A stretch of 64,000 nt of DNA, from assembly GCA_020744425.1 (NCBI GenBank), contig JAGMUV010000035.1, forward strand, positions 124,001-188,000, in the 5' to 3' direction. Positions 30,888 to 41,310 of this stretch are shown here, piece by piece. How positions within the stretch are numbered: position 1 is the stretch's first letter; each line of letters opens with the position of its first letter. The stretch comes from Dactylonectria macrodidyma. Lineage: Eukaryota; Ascomycota; Sordariomycetes; Hypocreales; Nectriaceae. The notes beneath the pieces are model-generated. The model was given only the letters and a program-made list of their open reading frames with translations. It was not told the origin of the DNA and did not search any database. The translations under genes were made by a program, and so were the position numbers.

Positions 30888-31564
30888 ATGGCGCCAATCG
30901 ATTACTCCAAATGGGACAACACATAGATGCCGATTCCGAGCCACAAACCCCCACTCAGCAGGTGCCTCCGGCTGAAGCAAACCCAGCACCTGCTCCAGCC
31001 ACCTCGCAGTCGGCTGCACCGGCGTCGACGGCAACACACAGCACGTCAGGGTCGGTCCAAGCCGTCATCGTCCGGTGCGACGTTGAGAGACTGGAATTCG
31101 CGCCTTGGTCCGCTACGACGATCCAGGCAGATCATCCCGTCTTCTCACAGCCCGTGCCTCCTGTCCCAGGACTCATCGAGGTCCCGCTGGTCCTCCACCG
31201 CGTAGGCACTCAGTCCGCAAACCGGGCCGACCTCGACAACCAGATCGCCACGTATCTCAATATCGACGCCGAGTCCGGGTTTGCCCCCTCGGAGTGGCGG
31301 TCATATGTCGGCACCGTGGTGGTCGCGCGCAAGGACATGAAGCTGTTGCTGCCGCACCATCTCGAGGGCGTGTGGATGTACTGCGACCACATTCTGGACC
31401 TCTTCGGTGAGGGAGAAGGTGCGCCGAGAAGTCTGTACAATAGACAGGCCTTCGAAGAGTGGTGGGAGGATTATTGTGAGGAACAGAAGGAGTTCCGGCC
31501 GGGAAATGGAGGCGAGAAGGATCCGGATGATTGGCGGGCCGTGAAGTCGCCTTATGAGATGTAG
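30888..31564 (+). pseudogene. Helitron B cargo gene, 2-bp frameshift near the start
   Basis: Second copy of the gene at 14717-15379. ATG at 30888 gives MAPIDYSKWDN, then a 2-bp insertion (ACACATAG where copy A has ACATAG) creates an immediate stop. From 30911 the original frame is open to 31564 and encodes the same domain, including YLNIDAESGF, YVGTVVVARKDMKLL and LEGVWMYCDHILDLFGEGE. The two proteins differ by scattered substitutions and a short APAPAT insertion in the linker. The break at codon 12 is probably recent because nothing else is damaged; an alternative downstream start is possible but would lose the Cdc37-like peptide. Confidence 0.8.
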
Positions 31565-31655
31565 GGGTCGTAATTTGCCCTAGGCGTGTGTCCTGGATAA
31601 CAGAAACGTTGTGCCTCGCCGTCGGGCGATCTTTTAGATGGTATCTCACGCTGTC

Positions 31656-34600
31656 CTACGCGTGGCTTTGCTGACTTTCAAATATCCGTCTCGTTTCCGC
31701 GGCTAGATCTGTCAACCTCTGCATGCCATCAACTATACTCTGGTCCAGCTTATTCCCGATGAAGTCCTGGTGTCGTACGGGACTGAGAAGCTTGATGCCT
31801 TGTAGTGTCCTACACCTGGACAGCTGCACATAGAGACTAGTAAAGTCGCATTTAGAAGGTTGGCCATTGGTCATACGATTTCCTCGCAGCTCTAAGAGTA
31901 CTTCCACAAACGTCTTGCTTTGGGCTTTATAGTCAGTGAGGACAAAGGCCGGGACAACCGGCAATCCCCGGCGAGTGCATTTGCCCGATAGGAACCTGAA
32001 GTGGGAGTTGGCTGGATTGAGGGTGTGTGAGACAGGTCGGATGAGCACTGTCCCCGTTGGGAGGGCTGGGACAGCTAAATCCTTTGTCTCTCGCGACTGT
32101 AATAATATGCCCAGTGGCGGGCCAAAGTGGATGGTAACGTCGTCCGCAAGATGATAGCCTGGGGATTTCGGATCGGGGATGACGTCCGCAGCGGCAAGCT
32201 CAGCGCCATTCACAATCTTCAAGCCGGTATATATATTTTTGTTGACTACTACAGGCATCCCCTGGGCATAGAAAAAGATACCAGGGACCTTGCAGTTGGA
32301 ATCGTCTCCTTGTTCTATAGTCTGGGCGATCTCGTTCTGAGATAGGGTTCTACTCCGCCAGGTGTGGGTCGAGACGAAGATAGAGATATGTCTCTTGTTA
32401 AACCGGGCCCAGTCTGCCACAGCTTCCATGTTGAGGCTCCATCGGTTGCGGTTGAGCGGTGTTATGGCGCGCAAGCCATCCTTGAAGGTGATTTGGGAGC
32501 GGTCCACGAGCTTCGTGTTGAGCAGGTCAAGGTCTTGCTGTGTCTGGACCCCAGCCCGTACTCTGTCCAGAAGAGCGCCTAGCTGAGGATCGTCTCGTGC
32601 TCGGACTTGTTCCTCGAGAAGAACGACAGTCTTGAACATCAGCCACAGACTGTAGCCACGGTGGTGGGAAATAGTCGCTTGTCCAAGGGAGGCGGCGAAA
32701 GCGGGATCCACGATTCGGTCCACCAGGAGGCTTGTCTCTAGCACTGGGGGGAACTGATAGAAATCCCCCATCAAGAGAACAACGGGAATGCCGCCAAATG
32801 GCTTATCTAGGCAGTCGCGGAGCGACTGGAGGTGGCAGCTGGCGTTGAACAGAGTGGCTCCCCCAAGCATGCTCACTTCGTCGATCACGAGGGCTAGCTT
32901 CTGCTTGCACGTGCATTTTTTCGCTTCCGAGAATGTTGGAGGCTGTGTATTGTGGGAGCGATGGGTATCCAGTCCGCAAGCCGAATGCAGCGTCGTCCCG
33001 CCGATCTGGGCTGCCGCACTGCCTGACGTGCCGGTAATCTGAAGGTGATGCGGCTGACCTCTGGCCGCGAATACGTAGCGCAAGGCATCGACGATCCTGG
33101 ATTTTCCAGTACCGCCTGGTCCTCCAATGTACTGAAGATGTTGACCAGCGGAGTCAGGGTTGGCAGCGTTCTTGTCCAAGAAGCTGCACACCAGCTGAAG
33201 AGCCATACTTTGCAGATAGTTGAGCGTATAGCTGGAGGCGGCAAGATGCCCCAGCTCCACAAAGCTTTTGGTGAGGCCTACGTCGAGAAATATTCCAGGA
33301 CCTTGTATGACTGGGTCTTCATCTTGCCTCGGAATGGGAATCTCTGTGTCACAATGCCGAACAAGCAGATCGTCGATGTCGGCGTTACCCGTGGAAGTTG
33401 TGCCACATTGGAGACCGCTCTCTATCTCATCGAGCATTCGGAGATGCAGCATGTCCTGGGCCTTTGCCGCGGCCCGAACATCCTCCCCAGAAAGAGTCGG
33501 ATGCTGGTATAAGGAGCTATCCTGGTTACGGCGAATTTGCTGATAAAAACCTTCTTGACGTGGGACAAAAGGTCGACCCTCTTCAGCCGGGTTCTCTTGG
33601 CACAGGTCCCGGATCAGGCTCCGCAATACTGGGGAGTCCCTCGTAGCGTCGGAGTCTCGCACGGCATTGTGCAGAGCCCGGAGGAGAGCTGTATAGTTTT
33701 GGTGATGTTCAGCCGTCGTTGCAGACTCTTCACTACACTGACTACAGTCGCCTTCATCGAGAGGGAACTCAACGTCAACCGTATCGTCGCCCTCCGAGCG
33801 GCTGGCCCAGAGCTTTGCGTCTTTGCGCGCGTCTTCGGCTGATTTGCTGAGGAGGGAGATGTTCGAGACGTGGAAACGCAGCCGGCCGCAGAGAAAAGCT
33901 TCATAGGTTAACCATATATTGGTGATATCGCCGCGTGTCTCGGAAAGGAAGTCTTCCCAAGGTACGAACAAGGCCAAATGGAGGACAGAGTTGCTAGGCA
34001 GAAGGTCAGAACCGGGCTCGGAGTCGGTAGCATAGACTCTGGAGCGTACCGTTTGAAATATACTGGGTGGTCGTCTTCGTGGTCGTTGCTGATGTATCCT
34101 TGAAAGATGGGCACGGCGTATTCGTGAGGTCGCCAAAGTTCTTGCAGCCAGCCGTGGCATTCGGGAGAGGATCCCTCAAGAGATATGTGGGTTTCATCCT
34201 CATCTCGGCCACTGCGACGCACCAAGTTAATCATCGACATATAGTCATAGAGGCACAGAGATCTCAGAACTTGACCTCTGCAGGCATAAGCGTCCAAATA
34301 CAACAAGGTACGCCCGCCTTCCCTAAGCTGCACCGCCTCAGGAGGCTCCTCTAGATCTGTTTCTACGCCGGCCTCCCGACGGAGATGCATCCAACGCCGG
34401 AAGATGGCCCAATACAGTGCGGTCAGATTTAGGAAGGACCAGTGCGGCACGTTGGTAAAGTCCGTCTGATAGCCCAGCAGATGGTAACACACCTCTACAG
34501 CCGAGAGCTGTCGCTCGGAAAAGATTCGATTTGCTGCCCTCATCAGAAACTGGCGACTCTCATTCAGCAGAGCGGGGCGCCCGTCGCGCTCGGCGGGGTC

Positions 34601-37600
34601 CGACACCTGACGCCTCCGTTCAGCAGATTCAGAGAGCTGTCGGAAAACCTCGGCTGCGAGGACAATACGTTTCCACATTGGTGTATCCAGTTTAGTGGCG
34701 TAGTTTGTGATGTAAAACACCATGGCCAGGCCCTTGGTCCTCGTCAAGATCATCGAGATGTCGTGGTTGTGGCGGAGTCCGATCGCCATTGCTTTGTTAT
34801 ATCGGTTGACTAGCGAGTGGTTCCGGCGGATATTGAGCAGCCCATCCTTTGTAAATCCCGTCTCTTCGACGATTTTCCAAGGCGCCTTGAACCGACAAAC
34901 GGTCCTTCTGTTCCTGCCCGCACTCTGTTCGGCGAGTCCCTTCAGAGAATATTTGAGACAGGTATAAGTGTGCGAGTGAACCTGGCAACAATACGCAATG
35001 TAGTTGGACTCGTTTTCGAAGGCTGCAGTGAGAGCTTCCGTGCTGTTCATCATCTCCTCAACCGGGTGGATTGGCTTCCTCTCCTGTCGGACGGCGTTCC
35101 CCGCGTTCTCGTCTAAACATTCATGAAAGACCGAGTCTATATACTGAACTACTCGGGCACGGTATTCTTCCTCAGCAGGATCGGCCATGTCGTCGATCAG
35201 CGACGGCAATTGCATGTTGCCGGCCAACCAGAGTAGTCCATGTAGATGTAGACTGCCGCGTTCGTTCGTTTCCACCGTTGCATAATAGTGACTGATCTTC
35301 CCGAAAACCGATTCTTGGCCTGTCCTGACGTATTTTTCGAAGAACAAAGAGACTTCTCGGTGGAAGAAGATGGCGGAGCTGACCGGATCCATGGTGCTAA
35401 GGGCGATCCTGTCATACCTCCCCCGAAGATCGGCTAAAAGTTCCTTTGCCGTGTCATACTCGTGGAGCCTGTGGATGGAGAGCCACATCTTCACCGGGTT
35501 GTTGATGTCATTGGGGTTGATGGTAATCCAAATCGCAGGCATACCGGTCCAAATGTCAAGTGCTTGTATCTTCCTCCGCATCAGCAGTCGACTTTCGTTA
35601 GAGAGCGGCTGTGCGTGGCCAAAGATGGACAGCTCCCGGAGCAGGAACGATATGTCGGGGTCAGTCGTCTTCTTTGTCTCTCGCATCTCATTCTCGGCGG
35701 CTTTTAGGCGGTCCATCGTCAAGCTCCCATACACCCGTTCAAGTTCCTGAAAGGAGCCCTTTGTCATGCGGACCATGCTGATACGGCGGTTGGAGGATCG
35801 GAGAAGGATGTTGAAAACCAAGAAACAGAAGATGGGATGGGTGGCAAACCGGCCTCCGTGTCGTTGCAGAACATACTTAGCCCAGTAGTTGAGCGAATGA
35901 TTGGAATGGCGTCGGGCAGGCACCGAAGCATCTTGTTGATTGGGATTCGCCTCCCCCCGTGCCTTTGGGCCACCCCTCCCCCACGGGAAAAGCTTCGGGA
36001 AGGTCCGCGGGAAGAAGTCCTCGTGCAGGGTATCTGCGAAGTCGGCACCACGCTCCACTCTGATGAATGGCTGTTCGCCTGTTGTTTGAAGGCGCATGGT
36101 GCATGGCTCCCCGTCGTCGGCAGCTCGACTCTGACTCGTCTGGAGAGCGTCGGCTAAGAAGGACAGCTTATCGGCCTCCTCGAAAGCGGTTGGCCCGTCA
36201 AGAGGAAACATGCCGGATGATGAGGTCCCATAAACGACTTCACCGTCGCGGTCGGCGTCATCCGGAGGCAAGGGACGGTGCTGTTCGATCGACAGAGTGC
36301 CATCCGGAGGGCAGGGGTCTTCGCCGGAGCCAGTTTGTGCCGAGGTGAGTAGTTCTTCAATACTCACGAGCCGGTTCTCCTCCAACCCTCGATCGGTATC
36401 TGGGACGATGTGGTTCGTCTGCGTCTTCTCAACAACCGACGGCTCCTCCCTCTACATCATGTCCATGATGAGGGTGGGAACATTAGAGCCCTCCGCGTAC
36501 CGCCAATCGTCTATCTCGCCGTGGTTGATTTTGATGTGCTCGTAAAGTGGGTTGTTTTTTTGGAGCCACGACAAGGCAGCCCTTACACGGGACTTGCGCA
36601 CCTGAAGAAGATGCCCAACGTCTGCAGGGTTAGGTTTGCTCGAGCCGCTCCAAGAGACGTGGATGTTCTCGACGGCCTCCAGAAGAGGGTGTGGGAGAAC
36701 TGTGGCAACAAGATCCTCCACTTTGTTCGGAAAGACGACAATATGGCCCTTCACGTGCTTCCGGTAACTGAGTCCCGACGGGGTCTTGTTATCAACTGTG
36801 AACTTTGTGATGTAGCCGAAAGGGGCTTGGAGAGCAATCAGCCTCTCTTCAACAGGAGAGAGGCCATCGAGTTCTTCAGGGTACCGATGCTCACATCCGA
36901 TGTCCATATTGTTGACCGAGCAGGCTTTGGGCAGCTTTCCACCCTCCAAGCCGGTGAGGCACTCGCGGCACACGTGAACTCCAGCATCGTCGTCCTGTGG
37001 CAGGCACTTCCCGCACTGCTGAAGATTCCTCGTGGCCTGCAACAAGAAGGGCGTCAACTGCCTCTTCCACTGGATGGTGGTAAGTTCGCAAGGCGCATGC
37101 TTTCTGTAGCAGAAGACGCAATGGGAAATTGGCAACGTCTTCTCATCTGTAAATGCCTGGTAGAACGACTTGGAAGCCTCTACCTGAGGGGCGAGTGGGA
37201 CCTCCTTGCACCATGATCTTGTCACCGATGCCTCCTGCTTGTCGCGAAAGCAGGATTCGCGATATTGCAGAATAGATTTGATGGACTCCTGCTGGAGTTG
37301 GACGGTTTCCTGCATCGGCCGCGGCCTCTTTGGGGAGCGGTTGGGTTGCGTGCCCGGCGGAGTGGGAAGCGTTTCCCCCATTGATCGTCGCCTCTTCGGA
37401 GGCCGGCCCGGTTGCGTGGGCGGCGGAGTTGGAAGCGCTTCCTGTTCCCTAGGGCGCTCTGGTGAAGGAGTGGTTGGCCGATGTATCCGTTCGGTCTCTC
37501 CGGCCCTTTGACGGGCTCGGTCTTCGGCGTGCTGGCGGTCCAGATGATCCAACATGCGGAGGATCTCCTCATGGGGGACTCTGACAGGCTCCATTTGGGG

Positions 37601-37816
37601 CTCGAGGAGAGCTTGTAGAGTGGCATCGTCGGGATGGACTCTGACCGGCTCTTGCCGGCGGGGGACGGCTCTCTGAAATGTCAGGGAATTTGGAACCGTC
37701 GATTGAGAGGCTCCCTGCCTCCCTCGGGCCCTGTTCTGAGTGCGTTGCCGATCCAGATCTTCCAACGTACGGCGGATGTCATCAATTGGGACTCTAACTG
37801 GTTCTTCCCGGGGCAT
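31656..37816 (-). pseudogene. Helitron B Rep-helicase, one nonsense codon
   Basis: Best-preserved complete copy. The start MPREEPVRVPIDDIRR is at 37816. Rep runs to 34050, the intron is 33994-34049, and the helicase runs to the stop at 31656. The only break seen is TAG at 36452-36454 (after NVPTLIMDMM), where A and C have CAG. Domains: N-terminal VP-x-DDIRR/HEEILRM repeats; Cys-rich block HCVFCYRK ... CGKCL ... HVCREC; Rep with GSLHLHGLLWL and HSHTYTCLKYSLKG; helicase with GGPGGTGKSRIVDAL, LALVIDEVSML, LMGDFYQFPPVLE and C-terminal FTSLYVQLSRC. The protein would be about 2000 residues. A single C-to-T change separates it from an open gene, and stop-codon readthrough could in principle still give product. 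Confidence 0.88.
33994..34049 (-). other. intron joining Rep and helicase (copy B)
   Basis: 56 bp, GTACGC at the donor, TTCTGACC branch-like box, CCTAG acceptor. Unspliced, the Rep frame reads through into non-homologous residues; splicing joins Rep to NSVLHLALFVPW in phase. Confidence 0.78.
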
Positions 37817-38484
37817 GGTAACAAGTGGATGTGAGGCATGGGCGTGGTGAGGAGGGAAAGGAGAGGTAAAACAAATGGCGCGCCATCAGGATAGGAGGCA
37901 GCTAGCAAAAGAAACAATCGACCGCCACTTGTAGAAAAGAAACAACTGAGAGCTGCCGGTAGGGCGGTCTCCCCGTGCCACTGACAAATCTGTAGGTTTC
38001 ACAAGGGTAGGGTTCGAACCACTGGTTGAAGCCGAAATAGTGCTGTATTTAGGCTTCGTATTGATGGATCTTGTGTTGTTGTATCATCTAACTAGCCAGC
38101 AGGTGCGCAGTGGGGAGATATGGATCTGTGCCCCATAGGCCGATAAGGCAGTCCCCTTATCGCTTCCAGGTGGGCGCACATACCACCTGCCGCATCCCAT
38201 CTGCTGCTTGTATGTATCCTGGCCGCGATGTTCCAACAAAATCTCAACCATTTCAACCATTTCTACCAATTCTCCGTGGATGTACGGACGGTGGCGGAGC
38301 TCCATTTCAACCACTTTTCAACCATTTCCACCATTTCCACCTTCTCCGTGGATGGACGGATGGTGGCGGAGCTCCGGGAAACTGTCCCCCCCTCCCCGCA
38401 GAAAGCAAGGGCCGGGCCGGGTTAGTCCCCACGGAGCAGCGGGACGGGGAGGGGCCGTCCCCACGGCGACAGCGGGGACGGGCA
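37817..38484. promoter_or_regulatory. 5' region of Helitron B Rep gene
   Basis: Non-coding, about 670 bp. The first 160 bp match the leader of copy A (shared GGCGCGCCAT and ACAATCGACCGCCACTTG blocks). A tandem duplication lies at 38242-38375, followed by a GC-rich end rich in GGGGAC/GTCCCC arms (38430-38484) that could fold into hairpins. It is presumably the promoter and 5' terminal region; no transcription start can be assigned. Confidence 0.45.
38242..38375. repeat. about 65-bp tandem duplication in Helitron 5' region
   Basis: Two units, 38242-38303 and 38304-38375, each with CAACCATTTC motifs and ending TTCTCCGTGGATG ... GGTGGCGGAGCTCC. One related unit is in copy A (22067-22117). Confidence 0.75.
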
Positions 38485-38825
38485 ACAGGAGACCGGCCCC
38501 TACGGGCCCGCCATCAAACCTTCGGAACGAGTCTTTCAGTTTGTGGGTTTCATGAAGGTCTACAGTTTGAGATGTCGCGGGTATCATGGTTGTGGCTGAT
38601 GAGCGCACGGACTATTGAGTGTTTTGAAGATTGCATCTAGCGCACGGACCAAGGAGATTCTCTCTTATTCCATCTCATCATCGTGATTCCAGTTCAATTC
38701 AACAACCATTGATAATGTTGAGATGAATGCCCTTGGGAAGTACGAAAGAGCTAGGCAGTAGGCATCATGCTGAGCCCTCCTCCGCTGAGCGTCCATCAAA
38801 TGTTCTACATGGACAGAACTGTATT

Positions 38826-39086
38826 TGTTGGAATATCACTAACACTGCCAGGGCTAGCGCCAGGATCGTAGGCACCCACGTGTGTAGACCACAGCTAGTA
38901 ACAGCTGTAAGGGCACGTGCAGGTGCCTCCCTGCTAGATATAGGGCCACTTCGTGGCCCTATTACCTAGCCTAGATTCTGTTCTTTAGACATCAAGTAAA
39001 ACACCAAGTTAACCATCACGGTTTTGACGTCTCACCCGCCCGAAAGAGCAATTGCTATAACAGCAGGATACCTGAGTTATCCAACA
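38826..39086 (+). repeat. Copia 5' LTR (261 bp)
   Basis: Starts TGTTGGAATATC, ends GAGTTATCCAACA. It contains a 10-bp stem hairpin, ATAGGGCCAC-TTC-GTGGCCCTAT, at 38940-38962, possibly an RNA structure or 3'-processing signal. Confidence 0.96.
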
Positions 39087-39559
39087 CTGATCAGTGGTTA
39101 ACCTACCAGGTCCACCACTCAGAATACCGCAGATCAGCAAGGTTCATCAGAAGAGACAGCAGTTACGATATAGCTGGCTTCGGCCCATTACGCGCCAACA
39201 GCCCCTCACTATCGTAGCTACTGTGCTACCAGGAAACCGGTTCATCTAGCTCCCCGTCACTGGCCCAGCTAGATCACCGGCACCCTCATCCTAGCTCCCC
39301 TTCCAAGGCCCAGCTAGGCGCGTCCATCACGCACGACAACAGCTGCTTCAACGGTTATATAACCACAGCAACAGCAGCCACCCGATCACAATCGACAAGA
39401 CTACGGAGTACCATCGTCACCCAAGGACGTGGGAATCCCGGAGACCCTGACAACAAAGCAATAAGGGGCAGCATTAGCCCGATCAGGGCTAGCCAGCCAC
39501 ACCATCACATCATCAGTTTCATAAGGTTTCATAAGGTACGCTAGCAAGCAATACCTAAG
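39087..39559 (+). other. Copia leader
   Basis: 473 bp of non-coding sequence between the 5' LTR and the gag start, presumably including packaging and primer-binding functions. No protein frame is supported. Confidence 0.6.
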
Positions 39560-41310
39560 ATGACATCAGAGACGCCAGACAGCTCCCAGAGCAGCGACAA
39601 CAGCAGTGGCGATACCCTCAAGGGGACGTCAAGGGGAACGCCTATTCCCGAGGAATACCAGGACTTCATTGATCCAGCACTTTGGGGCAAACTCAACCTG
39701 CTAGATCTGGACGATGAAAGTAACCCACCTTCGGAACAGCACATCGGCTCCTTCATTCTCTTCAATGTAACAGCCTATAAGCGCCAGGGCTTGTACGGCC
39801 GTTACCTATGGGCCCGAGCCTATGATGACTTCGAAGAGTTTGAAGAACAGCACTTCCGGGTCAACAAGAAAGCCTGCAAGATACTAAGGTCGTTCATGCT
39901 AGAACAAGGTATATGGATGGGCACCAACCGCCAGGCCCACGCCATCAACGTGGCAACCGCTTTACAGCAGTACCACGTATGGACAGACCTAGAGATCGAA
40001 CAAACTGCTAGCAAATACCCCAGGTTCCTCAACAACCTCGACAAGATCCCCAGATTCAGGGAACACCTCAAGGAGGACCCAGCAGTCCTTGCGAAGGCAG
40101 CAGTCACAGCCCCAGTACGGCCACTGCAACTGCAGTTGCCAAGCCCCGAGAATACCACTCCACCTCCAGCCCCAGCTATACATCACCAGCAGCAGCAGCA
40201 GCTGCAGTATGACACCCCACGACATACAGCACCGTTAACAGCAACTGACACACCCACGGAGCCAGATGTCCCTACCTCACGGCAGGTGACAGACCTCTCT
40301 AAGATGTACACCGACGACAACAAATACGGTGGCGACATATATGACGTGTTAGAGAACAAGCTGCTGATTTTCCGGGACTTCTGCGGTAAAGTTTCAATTC
40401 CGCAGACGCAATTTTCACATGTATTCTCCCTGATGCTGAAGGGACGGGCATTACGCTTTTACTTCTCGAACCTCGCCCGGACCCGCCCAGTAATGCAGTT
40501 CACACACATGGTACAACAGACGTTACAGCACTTCGAGCCCGAAGAGATGCAGCAGACGTACCTGTCAGAGTGGCGGTCTATTACACTTGCGAAGATGATA
40601 ACCGAGCACCCAGCAAAGTCAAAGAGCGAAGTCTTCGAGTTACTACTGGAAAGGATAACATTACTCCACAGCGCACTACCTACGGTCAGTGGCAGCAGAA
40701 TTGCTCTCAAGGAGCAAATCATCAACGCCTGCTACGGCCAACCCGAGTGCGCCAACGCGCTATACCGACCTGCAGTAGATTGCGAGGGCGTTATCCAACA
40801 GATCCGCGGTTCTATTAAGCTAGCAGCGTCAACGCAGCATTTCCATACCGCTGCAACGCTCCCTCAAGAACCCACCAGCAACCCAGTACAGTACTGGACG
40901 GACCGAACGTTCCGTGGCCAAGGGAGAGATACGAAGTACGGCAACCGCGACTCTAATCCCAGCTCCCAGAGCAAGAAGTGTTACGTCTGCAACAAGCCCG
41001 ACTGCTGGTCCACAAGGCATACAGCAGACGAACGAACACAGGCCTACCGGAAATTCAGGACCAACAGGGCAGCCACCAGCACTTCGCAATCCTCCTACAA
41101 GGCGTTTTTAACGTGGCACGAAGGCCCTGAACCAACTGTAACGCTGTCACGCAGCGGCAGCCCTGATCTCGTACAGCAGTACTTCCAGGAACTCGCAGAC
41201 AGCAGGAACAACGAGCCTAGCAGCGAAGAGGATGCTGCGTGGGAAGACTCCCAACAGTTCTTCACCAGCTACTTCACATCGACAACGACGATTGATGGCC
41301 CCGCCCTCGC

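Larger units (their letters stand above)
30531..38484 (-). mobile_element. Helitron copy B (autonomous structure, about 8 kb)
   Basis: The left 3' terminus (CAGGAGACCGGTCCCTGCGG, then TGCCTTTCGGAACG at about 30562-30575) abuts hAT codons. The body has the antisense cargo gene (30888-31564) and a nearly intact Rep-helicase (37816 to 31656). The right end is taken as GGCA at 38484 because the 3' terminus of copy C starts one base later. That right end (GCGGGGACGGGCA) does not match the CGTTCCGAAAGGCA terminus of other copies, so the 5' end of B may be truncated or of a variant type. Confidence 0.75.

Noticed and set aside
38000..38025. GGTTCGAACC resembling a tRNA T-arm / B box
   Set aside because: No matching A box, anticodon stem or acceptor stem at proper spacing on either strand.
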